64,000 nucleotides of DNA from Asterias amurensis (lineage: Eukaryota > Echinodermata > Asteroidea > Forcipulatida > Asteriidae): the NCBI RefSeq assembly GCF_032118995.1, contig NC_092654.1, positions 372,001-436,000 of the forward strand, read 5' to 3'. Made by a program: the position numbers and the translations under genes. Shown here in pieces: positions 12,025 through 23,542 of this stretch; position 1 is the stretch's first letter, and each line of letters opens with the position of its first letter. The notes below the pieces were generated by a model. That model saw only the letters and a program-made list of their open reading frames with translations, was not told where the DNA came from and did no database searches.

Positions 12025-12514
12025 GTGTCAGATGCAATTGTGTGCTATGCAATACTGTCTGCTTCGGACACTTTTGCATATCCAATCGTGTCCGGGGCTA
12101 TGCAAAAACCGTCCAGTGGACATGTACATGACTATACATGTATGTGCGCGCGTAAGCAAGCGTGCATGCACTGAACCTACGTATATGCAGCATGAATATT
12201 CACGTACTGAATGATTGCAGCGAATACCCAACAGCTGAAAATTTTCCATGTCATTCATGACATGCACTAGGCTTGTAAAAAAATGGCGAACTAGTTCTGT
12301 CAATCAAGGCGTTTAATTTAACTGCAAGGATGGTTTTGCACGGGGGCGGACACAACGGCATATGCAAATGTGTCCGGGCTGACACAAATGCATTTTGCAG
12401 CAGTGTCCGGGGGGACACGATTGCATATGCAAAACCGTTCGCGGACATTATTGCATATGCAATACTGTCCTCCAGATAGTTTTGCACAGAGAACATGATT
12501 GCATGTGACACCGG
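12025..12514. mobile_element. Palindrome-rich TIR element, copy B
   Basis: The left end 'GTGTCAGATGCAATTGTGTG' and right end 'GATTGCATGTGACACCGG' (inverse) match the ends of copy A at 8267-8548. It carries perfect TTGCATATGCAA at 12421-12432 and 12451-12462, imperfect ones near 12068 and 12358, and GTCCGG/CCGGAC blocks. A central part (about 12120-12340) without the motif carries other small palindromes such as CATGTACATG and makes this copy longer. It is non-coding. Confidence 0.65.
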
Positions 12515-12832
12515 TTTTAGCAGTTTATGAGTATGACAAACAATTTTTTCTTTTTCAAACACCACTCAAATGTTTATAGAAAACAAATTTCTGGTCAATA
12601 TTGTCGAATTCGTTTGCTTTAGTTTAAACTGTAAAAGATTTATTATTATGAAATGTAGTGTTTTATGTGGTGTATAATTTGATTAACTTTTTCACACTTT
12701 GCTTATGAAGAACTTGTCATCGATTTTTAAGAAACCCTTTGTTTTCTTCTCCTGATGTTAAGTTTATTGGGACACTAGCTTAGCAGTTTGTGATGGCAAA
12801 TATATTTAACAAAATATGTTTCACTCAAAACA

Positions 12833-13036
12833 GGGCCCAATTTCATGGCTCTGCTTAATACCATAAGCAACAAACTAGGACAAGGGAATTTTGGCTTTTA
12901 AAAGCAATTGTGTACTCCACTTTGCCAGGCATTATTTTCACTTACACAGCAAGCACATAAATTGGGGGCTTGCCCTGCGAGTGCAGAATGGTGAAGCACA
13001 GAACTCGGCAGAAGGCAATGCCATGAAATTGGGTCC
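12833..13036. mobile_element. MITE, 'GGRCCCAATTTCATGGC' family
   Basis: It starts 'GGGCCCAATTTCATGGCTCT' and ends with the inverse 'GCCATGAAATTGGGTCC'. A related copy is at 39404-39672, and a right-end fragment ('GAGCCATGAAATTGGGTC') lies near 48238-48256. It is non-autonomous. Confidence 0.75.
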
Positions 13037-13199
13037 AGGAAAGTTTATTGAGGGTTAACTACATACTGCTCATTCTATATATCATTCATGATATATTATT
13101 GAAATTGTTTTTGTGGTTTTCTTGTTCATGTGCAGGTCTGACATATTACTCTCAACTGAGCTGTGATGATTGATTTCAACATTTACATCTGCTTGTGAT

Positions 13200-13705
13200 T
13201 CCTACATAGACAGCAATGTTTTGATTCCTTCATGGACAGCGACGTTTTGATTCTTACATGGACAGTGACGTTTTGATTCTTACATGGACAGCAACATGAG
13301 GATTCTTACATGAACAGCAACGTTTGATTCAGACATTGACAGCAACATTTGGATTCCTTCATGGACAGCAACATTTGGATTCCTTCATGGACAGCAACGT
13401 TTTGATTCTTACATGGACAGCGACGTTTTGATTCTTACATGGACAGCAACATGAGGATTCTTACATGAACAGCAACGTTTGATTCAGACATTGACAGCAA
13501 CATTTGGATTCCTACATGGACAGCGACTTTTGGATTCCTACATGGACAGCAACATGAGGATTTTTTACATGAACAGCAACGTTTGATTCCTACATGGACA
13601 GCAACGTTTGGATTTCTTCATGGACAGCGACATTTGGATTCCTACATGAACAGCAACATGAGGATTCCGTACATGAACAGCAACGTTTGATTCAGACATT
13701 GACAA
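13200..13705 (+). repeat. Minisatellite, about 27-30 bp unit ('CATGGACAGCAACGTTTGGATT')
   Basis: About 17 tandem units of the type 'TTACATGGACAGCAACGTTT'. Variants (GCAACATGAGG, CAGACATTGACAGC, GCGACGTTTTG) recur in a set order, which shows higher-order duplication of several units at once. Confidence 0.85.
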
Positions 13706-13712
13706 TGTTTAA

Positions 13713-14064
13713 AGGCAGTGGACACTATTGGTAATATTGTCCAAGACTAGCCTTCACAGTTGGTGTATCTCAACATAGGCATAACCTGTGAAAATTTGAG
13801 CTCAATCGATCATTGAAGTTGAAAAACACGCTTGTCACATGAAGTTGTGTGCGATTAGATGGTTGATTTCGAGACCTCAAGTTCTAAATCTGAGGTCTCG
13901 AAATCAAATTCGTGGAAAATTACTTCTTTCTCAAAACTATGGCTCTTCAAAGGGAACCGTTTCTCACTATATTTTATACCATCAACTTCTCCTCATTACT
14001 CCTCACCAAGAAAGGTTTTATGCTAATAATACTTTTGAGTAATTACCAATAGTGTCCACTGCCT
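13713..14064. mobile_element. piggyBac-type MITE with TTAA target duplication
   Basis: Left end AGGCAGTGGACACTATTGGT and right end ACCAATAGTGTCCACTGCCT are perfect inverses over at least 20 bp. Both are bounded by TTAA (13709-13712 and 14065-14068), the hallmark of piggyBac elements. It is 352 bp with no transposase. Other members of the family in this window: 22870-23542, 25338-25424 (left part), about 35240-35408 (right part), 46129-46495 and 55730-55907. Confidence 0.9.
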
Positions 14065-14164
14065 TTAACCATAGAGGAAGGACAGAGACACATCTGATTT
14101 GTGCAAACTGTGTAGTAAAGAGAATTTAAGTTAAAAAAAACACACAATTATAGACAATTAATTT

Positions 14165-14262
14165 TGGTTCCCATACAACTGTGTTTTATTGCTGTATACT
14201 CAGTACTTTCCTACGTCCTGTGAAAAGGCATAATACTCGGGTGGGATTTGAACCCACAAAAC
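14165..14262 (-). mobile_element. SINE fragment, minus orientation
   Basis: Read on the minus strand, a B box 'GTGGGTTCAAATCCCACC' is followed by 'TTTTCACAGGACGTAGGAAA'. A fragment of the same body ('CTCAGTACTTTCCTGAGTCC') is at about 54957-54980. Confidence 0.5.
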
Positions 14263-14327
14263 CAAAATTAATATTCTTTATCCCTGATGCAAATTTAACA
14301 CCTATTTAAGTTGAGACTAATATGGTT

Positions 14328-14425
14328 CAACTGAAGGCACTGTACACAATTGTCAATAACCAGTATGCACACTTGGTGTATCGCAACATACATGTTTGCA
14401 GGAAAAATGTAAATATCAAATCTGT
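14328..14425 (+). mobile_element. piggyBac-type MITE, left part only, diverged
   Basis: 'GAAGGCACTGTACACAATTG' and then '...ACACTTGGTGTATCGCAACATA' follow the left half of the 13713-14064 family. No matching right end was found nearby. Confidence 0.45.
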
Positions 14426-15190
14426 AAAAAAGAATTTACTCAATATTGGTTATGAATCAAAGTTGCATAAGAAAACCTTGTTGCATGCACTAAGTATGTG
14501 TGCTTTCAGTTGCATAAAAAAAAAACGCTTCAGGCCTCGGGTTTTTGAGAAGACAACTTTTATTTCATCATGTTTTTAAACAGTAACAAATCAAATGTAT
14601 CCATATCAAACTTTTTGTAGAACTTTGAAATAGTCACCCTACCAATTAACATTTTCAGTAACTGTGTACTTATTCATGATATTATTATGTTATTAGTGTT
14701 GGCACAATTTTTTCCTTATCAGAGTGTTAATATATTTGATGTCAATAATTTAATGGTAAAAGCTGATAACAAAAAAATTAACTTTTATTTATGTTGTAAA
14801 TAAAAATGGTACAATATAAAGAATCTTAACCTGTTTTTGTGTGACTATCATCTTTTTGTTGTCAACCCTCTAATTATTTGCTATAAACGATTAATAGACT
14901 TCATAAAACGAAACAAATATTTGCACATCAAATTTTGATAGCTTGTTAAATTTCTATGATTAAAACCCCCCAGACAAACAAGTCTTTTTTTCCTTCTGGC
15001 CTAATGAATAAATAGTTACCAACTTTGGGGGTCTTTTTTTGCTAGTCTTGATTCAAGACTCTGCTACTAATATCGTCACAAGAGGGCGCGCTCTTACCAG
15101 CTACCGTACGCTTAATACATGTATATATTATATGCACGTATATCGCATGTCATTCTTACGTTTACCACACCGAAATTTTTTTTTCAAACC
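14426..15190. other. AT-rich, no gene seen
   Basis: Long A/T runs and no exon-like open frames with splice signals. A CTCF-core-like GAGGGCGC is at 15082-15089. Confidence 0.4.
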
Positions 15191-15194
15191 CGGA

Positions 15195-15460
15195 AGACGC
15201 CATAGCCTAGCTGACAAGGAGTCGGCTTTGGAGGACTACACTGGAGACATCAGTGCGGGTTCGAGCCCCGGCAAGGACACCATCAGCATGGAGAAGAAGA
15301 AGACACGCTCACCAGAGGAACACCCACGGACCCCGCACCACGACAAGGAGGCAACATGGCGGAGATACACCGGAGGGAGGCGTGGACCCGGAGAGAGAGA
15401 GAGAGGGGAGTGGTGGTGCACCGGGCAGGAAAGTGGAGACGAGATTTTTTTTTTAATTAA
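15195..15460 (+). mobile_element. tRNA-derived SINE, second family
   Basis: A tRNA-like head, with the A box region 'ATAGCCTAGCTGACAAGGAG' and B box 'GGGTTCGAGCCCCGGCAAGG', is followed by a GC-rich body and a poly-T/AT tail from about 15445. The body differs from that of the SINE at 1625-1965. Confidence 0.7.
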
Positions 15461-15519
15461 ATTTTATTAATTTTTAATTAAAAAAAAAAAAAAATCTCAA
15501 AATTAACGGTCTTTGGTAA

Positions 15520-15685
15520 TTTTAAAATCGCTTGAAACGCACGCTCGTTAATTTTTTTTTTTTTTCATTAAGAAAAAACCAAAAAGACTAAAAATACCAA
15601 AAATTTCCTAAAAAAAATTTTTTTTCGTCTTTCATTTTCTTAAAATCGCCTGAAACGCACGCTCGTTAATTTTGGTGAGATTTTT
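15520..15685 (+). repeat. Direct repeat 'CTGAAACGCACGCTCGTTAA'
   Basis: 'AAAATCGC(T/C)TGAAACGCACG' followed by CTCGTTAATTTT occurs at about 15526 and 15643, 117 bp apart, within poly-A/T sequence. Confidence 0.6.
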
Positions 15686-15719
15686 TTTTTTTTTGCCTTC
15701 GAAACCCAAAAAAGACAGT

Positions 15720-17297
15720 TAAATTTACTGAAAACGACGAAAAATGATAGTCAAAACCGTAAAAACACCCTTAATACAGTGCGGGATACACTCCAGAGTT
15801 TACTATTAACATTCTACATAGTATGCGCATTTCTGGCGACAAAATATACACAGGAAAGTGTCTTATTTTAATAAATAATTGCTTATATGACTCTAAAACG
15901 GCACTAAGCGTAAATTGTAGTGCTAAAACGCTTATTTAATACAACAATTGAGTTGCACAGAACACACGTTCGTGACTTCTAACCTTCAAACTTCTTATTT
16001 TTTAGTGTTACAGATAGTATGCTTCGCTTAACTATTAATTCCGAAGCAGTCTACTTACATTAACTTGTTAAAAAAGGGCCATTTACACACAATAACGTGG
16101 ATAACTTTAGCTAAATCAAACAAGTGTGTGAAGAAATTAGTCTGGTACCTAATCTAAGAGTTAGTGTTGTATAAGCATTAAGCTACGGGGAACTAGACTT
16201 CAAAAGTTGTTGCCAAAAATGGTACGGAAGCCTAACGAGACCATCTGCTCTGCCAAATTTCCAAATTAAATACATAAAATAAACATAAAAAAATAGATAA
16301 CTCTGTGTTTTTGGATTCTCAAGGATTTGCAGAATCTACTTTTTAAGATAAAATGGTGGAAAGATACAATAAAGTACTTTCAGTACCGCGCATACAACTT
16401 TATGAAAATGCAGATGTTCACTCTAAGTTTCCATATATTTGCATTCTGTTTAAAACTTAAGGCCCTGTTCGGTTTGTTCAATGTTTTGCTGATAAATATC
16501 ATCACGCATGATGCAAATACATCAAATTCACCACATATAAAAACCAAACTAAGTATTTAAAACATGTTTTAACTCTGTCTGACCTGTGTAAATGTTCAAT
16601 GTTAACTCTACATGCTGTACATGTATACATAGGCCTACGTACAACAAGATTGCATGATTTTTCACTTCATTGCTTTGTATTCAGTGACAACTGTTTACCC
16701 GTAGCTGGTAGCCCTTTTATTTCTGCATTTCATTACCCATGATTCAGGCCTGATGCTTCATTCTTGTAAGGGCAAGGCGGCTAGATGTTTCTCAGTAAAA
16801 CTCAAGATGATGAGGGAAATTAGAATTGGTACCGGAACATTATGGGCACCGAGGCAATGACCAAGACTGTATGCATGCATGGAGGCGATTGCTGCGTAAT
16901 TTGTCTCCGCAAAGTATCAGGCCTGATGACTCAAAGGGAGCTATAATATGTACACAACAATATTCAGCAATGTTTTCACTTCATAACAAAAACAGACACA
17001 TAGGGCTGTACGTGGTAAAGATCTGTTTACGCACTACCTTTGCTTTGAATTAAACTCATAAGCCTTTGAATTAAATATCAACTTTGTTTATCAAGTTGTA
17101 AACAGTAAAGACTTGTGTCTGTGTGGTTTTATAAGAGTCCATGTAAACAGATCTTTTTACAACAATTAAACTTCACTACGTGAGACGTACCTTAACATCT
17201 TAGTATTGAATGAATCACAAAGTTGAACCATGGTTAGACTGAATTAGCTTGAGACGCTGAGGAGATGACGTGTTTGAAATCATGATGAGGCAGCATC
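15720..17297. other. No gene recognised
   Basis: Sequence of ordinary composition with no convincing exon or repeat. It may be the 3' flank or UTR of the minus-strand gene ending at 17298. Confidence 0.4.
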
Positions 17298-20200
17298 TCA
17301 CAGGTTCTCTTCACTCAAGCTGGCGCATCTTTCGTACCAAGGCTTGTCATCATCTTGAGTGTTCTGTAAAGAGAAATTCAAAGAACAAAGTTAACACATG
17401 AATTATATGTCAAGAGCAAAACAGTGCATATTGTGTACAGATGTTATTCAGTTTGTCGAAGGGGCTAATGATTGGTGGCGGTGGGTCCAGATTGGCAGAA
17501 AATTGCTGTACATATGTCAATGGGTGATCATATTGGGGACAAGTCAAGAACGGCAGACAATTAGAATGCAAGGATACAGAATATTACCGAGTCATATTGC
17601 CAACAAGTCTAGAAAAACAAAGTGTTTTGTACCTTTGGCATTGACACAAATTGAAAAGTACAAGAGGTAATTATTGAGGACGGGTCAATAACACAAGACA
17701 AGTGCAAACAGATTTGAAGTCCAACCACATGCCCCCCATCTCTTACCCCAGTCAATGAGATCATAGGCAAATCATTGTACCCTCATCTAGATGAAAACCT
17801 TGACAAGTTTAATAGAAAAGATGTTGATGGTTTTATGGTTGAAAAAAATAAAGCATGATTTTGCATATAGTACCTAGCTGTCAACTAAACTACGGAGCCA
17901 TTCACAATTATAAACATTTTCACAAGCATACAAAACATATGCTGGGAGAGAAGGGGTTATTATGCCCGCCGTACACTTGGGTTTCTAAAAAAGTGTTGAT
18001 CTAACTATACAAACTCATTGGAAAAAGTAATTGAATTATTCCATTTAATGTACATCATCACTTTCTTTGAATGATTTTCCTTGGCAAGTATACAGATTTG
18101 AATGAAGAAGGGGGTAACATTTTGGGGGTTGGTCCTGAATGGCAAACAAGGGGGTGCGTGTTTTGGGTTGATACAGATGTGAAGTGAAGAAGGGGTTAAC
18201 ATCTTGGGGGTTGGTCCTGTATGGCAGACAAGGGGTGCGTGTGAGATTGATACAGATTTGAAGTAAAGAAGGGGGTAACATATTTGGGGTTGGTCCTGAA
18301 TGTTAGAAAAGGGGGTGCATATGAGATTGATACAGATTGGAAGTAAGGGGGTAACATCTTGGGGGTTGGTCCTGTATGGCAGACAAGGGGTGGGTGTGAG
18401 ATTGATACATATTTGGAGTGAAGCAGGGGGTAGTTATGTTTGGGTTGGTCCTGAATGGCAGACAATTATAAGGGGGTGCGTGTTTTGGGTTGATACACAT
18501 TTTTTAACGTGTTAGGGGTGGGTCTTGAATGTCAGAAAAGGGGTGTATATTTGGATTGATACAGATTTGAAGTGAAGAAGGGGGTAACATCTTGGGGGTT
18601 GGTCCTGAATGTCAGAAAAGGGGGTGCATATGAGATTGATACAGATTTGAAGTAAAGAAGGGGTTCTTATGTTGGGGGTGGGTCCTGAATGTCAAAAAAG
18701 GGATGCATATTTGGATTGATACAGATTTGAAGTGAAGAATGGGGTAACATTTTTGAGGTTGGTCCTGAATGGTAGACAAAATTAAGGGGTGCATATGAGA
18801 TTGATACAGATTGGAAGTGAAGAATGGGGTGTTATGTTGGGGGTGGGTCCAGAATGTCAGAAAAGGGGTGAATGTTTCGAGGTTATACAAATTTGAAGTA
18901 GAAAGGTTAACATATCGGGGGTGGGTCCTGAATGACAGAGAAGGGGTGCATGTGATATTGATGCAGATTTGAAGTGAAGAAGGGGTGCTTATTTCAAATT
19001 GATACTTTAATGTTGCCTAAAAAACACAACCACTTATTTTTCACTGAGACTGCTTCAATATTGTTGAACAGTTTTTTCACCAGAAATCTTGGATTTAAAA
19101 AAGGGCCCTCTCCTATTTTCTTGTAAAAAGCCAAGACAACGAAAACTATTTTTTAAGTATGTAGGCCTAAGATACAGATTTGAAGTAGAAGGAGTAACAT
19201 GTTGGGGGTAGACCTCTCCTATTTTCTTGTAAAAAGCCAAGACAACGGAAACTATTTTTTTAAGTATGTAGGCCTAAGATACGGATTTGAAGTAGAAGGG
19301 GTAACATGTTGGGGGTGGATCTTAAAAGGCAGAACAGTGAGGTGCATTTCTGATTTATACTTTTAGTAGATCGCCTAAAAAACTAAATCGCTTTATTTTT
19401 CCTTGCTGCTTCCAATATTGTTTTATTATTTTTTTTTTTTATAAATTTCCATCAGAATACATCTACAAAATAAATAAACATGGGGAGTTGACTTAGATGC
19501 CAGTTGGGTTAGAAAAATGCTACCATGGATTTAAAAAGTGACTCCCTGTTTTTTTGTAAAAAGCCAAAATGAGAAACTTTTCTTTTTAAGTATGCAGGCC
19601 TAATGTGAAATAGAAGGGGTAACATGTTGGGGGCGGAACCTAAAAGGCAGAACAGTGGGGTGCATATTTCTGATTGATACTTTAGTAGACCGCCTGAAAA
19701 ACTTAATAGCTTTATTTTTCCCTGCTGCTTCCAATATTGTTTTTAAATTGTTTTAAATAAATTTCCTTCAGAAAACATCTACAAAATAAATAAACATGGG
19801 GAGTTGACTTAGATGCCAGTTGGGTTAGAAAAAAGCTACCATGGATTTGAACAGTGACTCCCTTCTTTCTTGTAAAAAGCCAAAATGAAAAACTTTTCTT
19901 TTTTTAGTATGTAGGCCTAATATATGAAGTAGAAGGGGTAACATGTTGGGGGCGGAACCTAAAAGGCAGAACAGTGGGGTGCATTTTTCTGATTTATACT
20001 TTAGTAGATCGCCTAACTAAATAGCTTTATTTTTCACTGCTGCTTCCAATATTGTTTTAAAGTTTTTAAAAATAATTTTCACAATAGGAACTATCTAATA
20101 GACAAAGAGAGTTGACCTAGATGCCAGTTGGGTTAGAAAATGGATTTAAAAAGTGACTCCTTTCTTTCTTGCAAAAAGCTAGAAGGAGAAACTATTTTTT

Positions 20201-21790
20201 TTAAGTATGTATGCCTTTACACATTAAAGTACAAGGGGTACCATGTTGGGGGCGGATTCTGAAAGGCAGAAAAGGGGGGTGCAGACTGTACACTAGTAGA
20301 AGGATAATGAATTGGGGATGGGTCCAGAATGATAGAAAGGTGGGTGCATCCAGATTGGTGCATGCTTTGGAAATAAATACAGATTTGGAGTTTACTAGAA
20401 GAGGTAGACATAATTGGGGAGTGGCTTAAGATTGGCAGAATAGAGGGGTCAGGGCATGTGTGGGTTAGGGGCTGGTTGACAAAATAGATGGTTGATTTCT
20501 AAAATACACACCTCTGGTGTAAGAAGCTAGAGCACAATGAAACAAATGACAAAATAGGTTTTGAGAACTCACCATTATTGCAAGCGGTAGATTGTGGTTC
20601 AGAACTGATGATTGGTGAGACTGCTAGTCCTTGAACTTGGTAATCATGAGTTGAACAATCCGCGGCAATTTGATCCATCTGGAGTAAGAAAAAAAGGAAG
20701 CAAAGAAAATCAAATACCAATAGGGTTAGGGCAGGGGGAGGATGGGTGGTAAAAAAGAAAGCCAAAGTCAAAAAAAGTGAAACTTTAATATTACTGCTAA
20801 CTGCTTAAAGGGGCAAGACAGTTTTCATTTTGTAAATGGTACTTCCATTGGAAAATATTACAGTCTATTACAGCTTTTAAAAGATAAAGTTTGTCATCTT
20901 TTCAGCCTCAGATAGCCAAGTAGGAATGATCATTCTCCTAGAACTTTGAGGTTCATTCTGCTATTGTCTGGAGACGATAGTGGAACAAACCTCATAGATT
21001 TAGTACTTCTAGGAGTAGGATGATCGGATGCAGGAAGGTATGCAAGGGTGACTTTATGACAGTCAGCCTCGACCCATTTACCACACAGAGGCGTGCAGCC
21101 CAGAGATCACAAGTGTTTAAGTTTTCAGGAGGGAGGATGGTCTAAAAACCTTCCATGGCATATTGATGGAGAAGAGAACCATACCATGGGGTGCCACAGC
21201 TCTCACCCAGTGAGTCAAACCAAAACTAACAGGGTCATGTCCCTAGCTAGGAATCAAACATGGGCCACAGCATCAGTGGTGGGGTGAGAGAGGCAAGAGT
21301 TTTATTAAATGCACGTCCTAGCAGACTAGTAACACACTATTTCCACACCATCTAAATCACAAAAAAATCGGAAAGTCCTGCTGTGTTGTTAACACATGAA
21401 ACAGAGCATTCTTACGATATAACCCACAGAAACTGTAAAACTGTCAACATTCGCAGTGTGATACTTGTGTACCCTCACTGTATGTGCTGTAAGGACTGGC
21501 AAGATAGTGACTTGAGTACCGTGTATTGCAAGCACGGCAATGGGGCGAATGTACACAATCAACGGTACGGTGAGCGGGAATCGGACGGTCGACACTGCAC
21601 TTTTGACAATTTACAAATGCCCCAAATTACCCTTTTAATTTATTGATACAAGCCAACTAACCTGTTACTATTTCCTGACATGATTATGAACAAACTGAAC
21701 AGGATTATATTTACTTACCGCTGTTTGCAGTGAAAGCAATCCGAGTTTGAAAATCACGTAATTAGCAGACGACATGTTGACAGCGTCCAT
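17298..21790 (-). CDS. Unrecognised small gene, three predicted exons
   Basis: On the minus strand, exon 1 (21790-21719) reads MDAVNMSSANYVIFKLGLLS LQTA and ends at a perfect GTAAGT donor; an in-frame second ATG is five codons in. Exon 2 (20678-20573) follows a strong polypyrimidine-CAG acceptor and begins 'MDQIAADCSTHDYQVQGLAV' for 35 codons, then G|GTGAGT. Exon 3 near 17363-17298 contains 'DDDKPWYERCASLSEENL' and a stop. With the obvious CAG acceptor at 17364-17366 the phase gives only 'EHSR' and a stop. With an AAG acceptor eleven bases further in, the phase fits the longer tail. Total is about 65-80 residues. No signal peptide, clear membrane segment or known domain is seen and I do not recognise the family. 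The second intron is almost all minisatellite. Confidence 0.45.
18100..18990 (-). repeat. Minisatellite, about 80 bp unit, in an intron
   Basis: About eleven tandem units of 'GATTGATACAGATTTGAAGT', then 'GGGGTAACATCTTGGGGGTT' and 'GGTCCTGAATGGCAGACA' (plus-strand reading), each near 80 bp, with point and small length variation. Weak relatives of the motif extend left to about 17465. Confidence 0.85.
18991..20470 (-). repeat. Composite minisatellite, units of about 100-330 bp
   Basis: Four to five larger units carry 'CTTGTAAAAAGCC', 'AAGTATGTAGGCCTAA', 'GAAGTAGAAGGGGTAACATG', 'TTGGGGGCGGA' and 'CAGAACAGTGGGGTGCAT' in order (near 19130, 19230, 19560, 19875 and 20175). They share the 'GAAG..GGGGTAACAT' core with the 80 bp array next to them, so one array grew from the other. 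Confidence 0.75.
20922..21035. repeat. Imperfect fold-back hairpin, about 50 bp arms
   Basis: 'GATCATTCTCCTAGAA', 'GAGGTTCATTCTGCTATTGTCT' (left arm) pair with 'AGACGATAGTGGAACAAACC' and 'TTCTAGGAGTAGGATGATC' (right arm), with several mismatches. It lies in intron 1 of the minus-strand gene. Confidence 0.5.
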
Positions 21791-21839
21791 TGCTTCCTGT
21801 TTATGTTCCTTCTAACTGCTCATGCGCAAAAGCGTCAAG

Positions 21840-22865
21840 TCGGGTCACGTACAAAGACACCCCCCCCCCCCCCATTCTATAACGTGTAGTCAATAGAAAA
21901 CAAAAACTTGGCGTACTAGAGGGTGGGAACTCTTTTCTTCCCCCCCCCCCCCCCCCCCACTTTTTTTTAGTAAGTCAGATGTCATCCCCACCCGTTATTT
22001 TCCATCTTTATTATTAAATCTCCCTTGCTCCTCACTTTGCATCACAAACATTCTTTACAAAAACAATGAGATTTTCATTCCATGGAATTAGTTAGGGGGC
22101 GGGGCTGGAGGGGTTCCCCTACAAACATGGGTAGAATCTTGAGGCAAAGCCCCCCCCCCCCCCAAGTCGTCAAGACTTTCAGACTTTTTAATAATAATAG
22201 GCAGTTTCAGAAATTCAATTCAATTCAATTCAGTTTTTATTGGTCCTACCATGGAGGAAATTTATTTTGAATACATGCAATACGGACAAAATTAATAAAG
22301 CACAATCATAAATAAACTACTGCAAATACATAATTCTCTGAAAACAAGGATTAAACTGTGTGGACTTATATATTAATTTGTTATTACTATGATTTAGCTA
22401 GCATTGGATCCCCCCCCCCCTTTTTCACAAAGTCTGCTCAGCAAATGTATTTATGAGCAAAAAGTGGGTGGCAACAGTGTATAATTTATGGCGCTTAAGA
22501 TGGATACCAGAGACCAGTTTCAGATAGCTGCTTTCTTTAAGCAGATTAATAATTATTACAACTAAAAATGGAGTTTCGATCCCCTCCATGGTACCTAGAT
22601 TTATGTCAGAATACGTTGGCACCACCAATTTGTGTCCTATGTACCACCATGTGATCAGGACAACCCAAGGGCCAAGTATCATAGAGCTGTTTAAGCAGGA
22701 AATATTGGTTAGCAATTGTCTGCTAAGCAAAAAGGAGCAGGATACCAGTCAGAAATTATACATTTAACATGCTATTTTAGATGGTTACCTTATTCTGGTA
22801 ATCGTAATTATTTTGTGCTAAGCCATTTTTGTCCTCAAGCAGCTCTATGAAAGTGGTCCCATGCT
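21840..22865. other. Poly-C tracts and dispersed repeat pieces; no gene seen
   Basis: Poly-C runs lie near 21860, 21943, 22150 and 22410. A (CAATT)n stretch with 'CAGTTTTTATTGGTCCTACC' at 22208-22300 looks like the tail of a dispersed repeat. A slug-type MITE copy is at 22690-22862. The left end is upstream of the gene starting at 21790 and may hold its promoter. Confidence 0.45.
22690..22862. mobile_element. MITE-like repeat, 'slug' family
   Basis: 'TTGTCTGCTAAGCAAAAAGG', 'AGGATACCAGTCAGAAATTA', 'GATGGTTACCTTATTCTGGT' and 'CAAGCAGCTCTATGA' match the order of the copy at 340-512. Confidence 0.55.
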
Positions 22866-22869
22866 TTAA

Positions 22870-23542
22870 AGACATGGACACCTTTGGTTATTGTCAGTGA
22901 TCAGTATTATCACTGGTTTATCTCAACATTCTTAAAGACACTGGACACCTTTGATTATTGTCAATGATCAGTATTATCACTGGTTTATCTCAACATTCTT
23001 AAAGACACTGGACACCTTTGGTTATTGTCAGTGATCAGTATTATCACTGGTTTATCTCAACATTACGTTCTGCACAACATAACAAAGCTGTGGAAACTTG
23101 GGCTAAATTGGTCAGTTGCGATATAAAGCACAAAAAAACACCCCTCATCGCACAAATTATGTGCTTTCATATGCCTTGAATTCGAGACCTCAGCCGAGGT
23201 CTCTAATTAAATTCAAATAGTTGAGTGAGAGATTATATGTACCTCATCCTCAAACACTATGTTACTTCAGAGGGGGGCCGTTTCTCAAAATGTTTTATAC
23301 TATCATTAGCTCTCCATTGCCCGTCACCAAGCAAGTTTTTATGCTTACAATAATTATTTTGAGTAATAGTGTCCAGTGCCTTTAATTTAACATGATTAGC
23401 ATAACAAAACAAAGCTCTACTCATTGGACAATCTGAGTAATTACCAAGTGTCCAGTGCCTTTAATTTAACATGATTTAGCATAACAAAACAAAGCTCTAC
23501 TCATTGGACAATCTGAGTAATTACCAATAGTGTCCAGTACCT
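22870..23542. mobile_element. piggyBac-type MITE with both ends tandemly triplicated
   Basis: Left TTAA at 22866-22869. The first about 67 bp ('GACACTGGACACCTTTGGTT ... CTCAACATTC') is present three times head to tail. A normal middle then ends 'AGTGTCCAGTGCCT' TTAA at 23382-23385. A further two and a half copies follow of an about 78 bp right-end unit ('AGCATAACAAAACAAAGCTC ... AGTGTCCAGTGCCT'), continuing to about 23600. Confidence 0.75.

Noticed and set aside
14241-14256. tRNA gene suggested by GGGTTCAAATCCC (minus strand)
   Set aside because: Only the B-box half is tRNA-like and the flank matches a SINE body found again near 54957.
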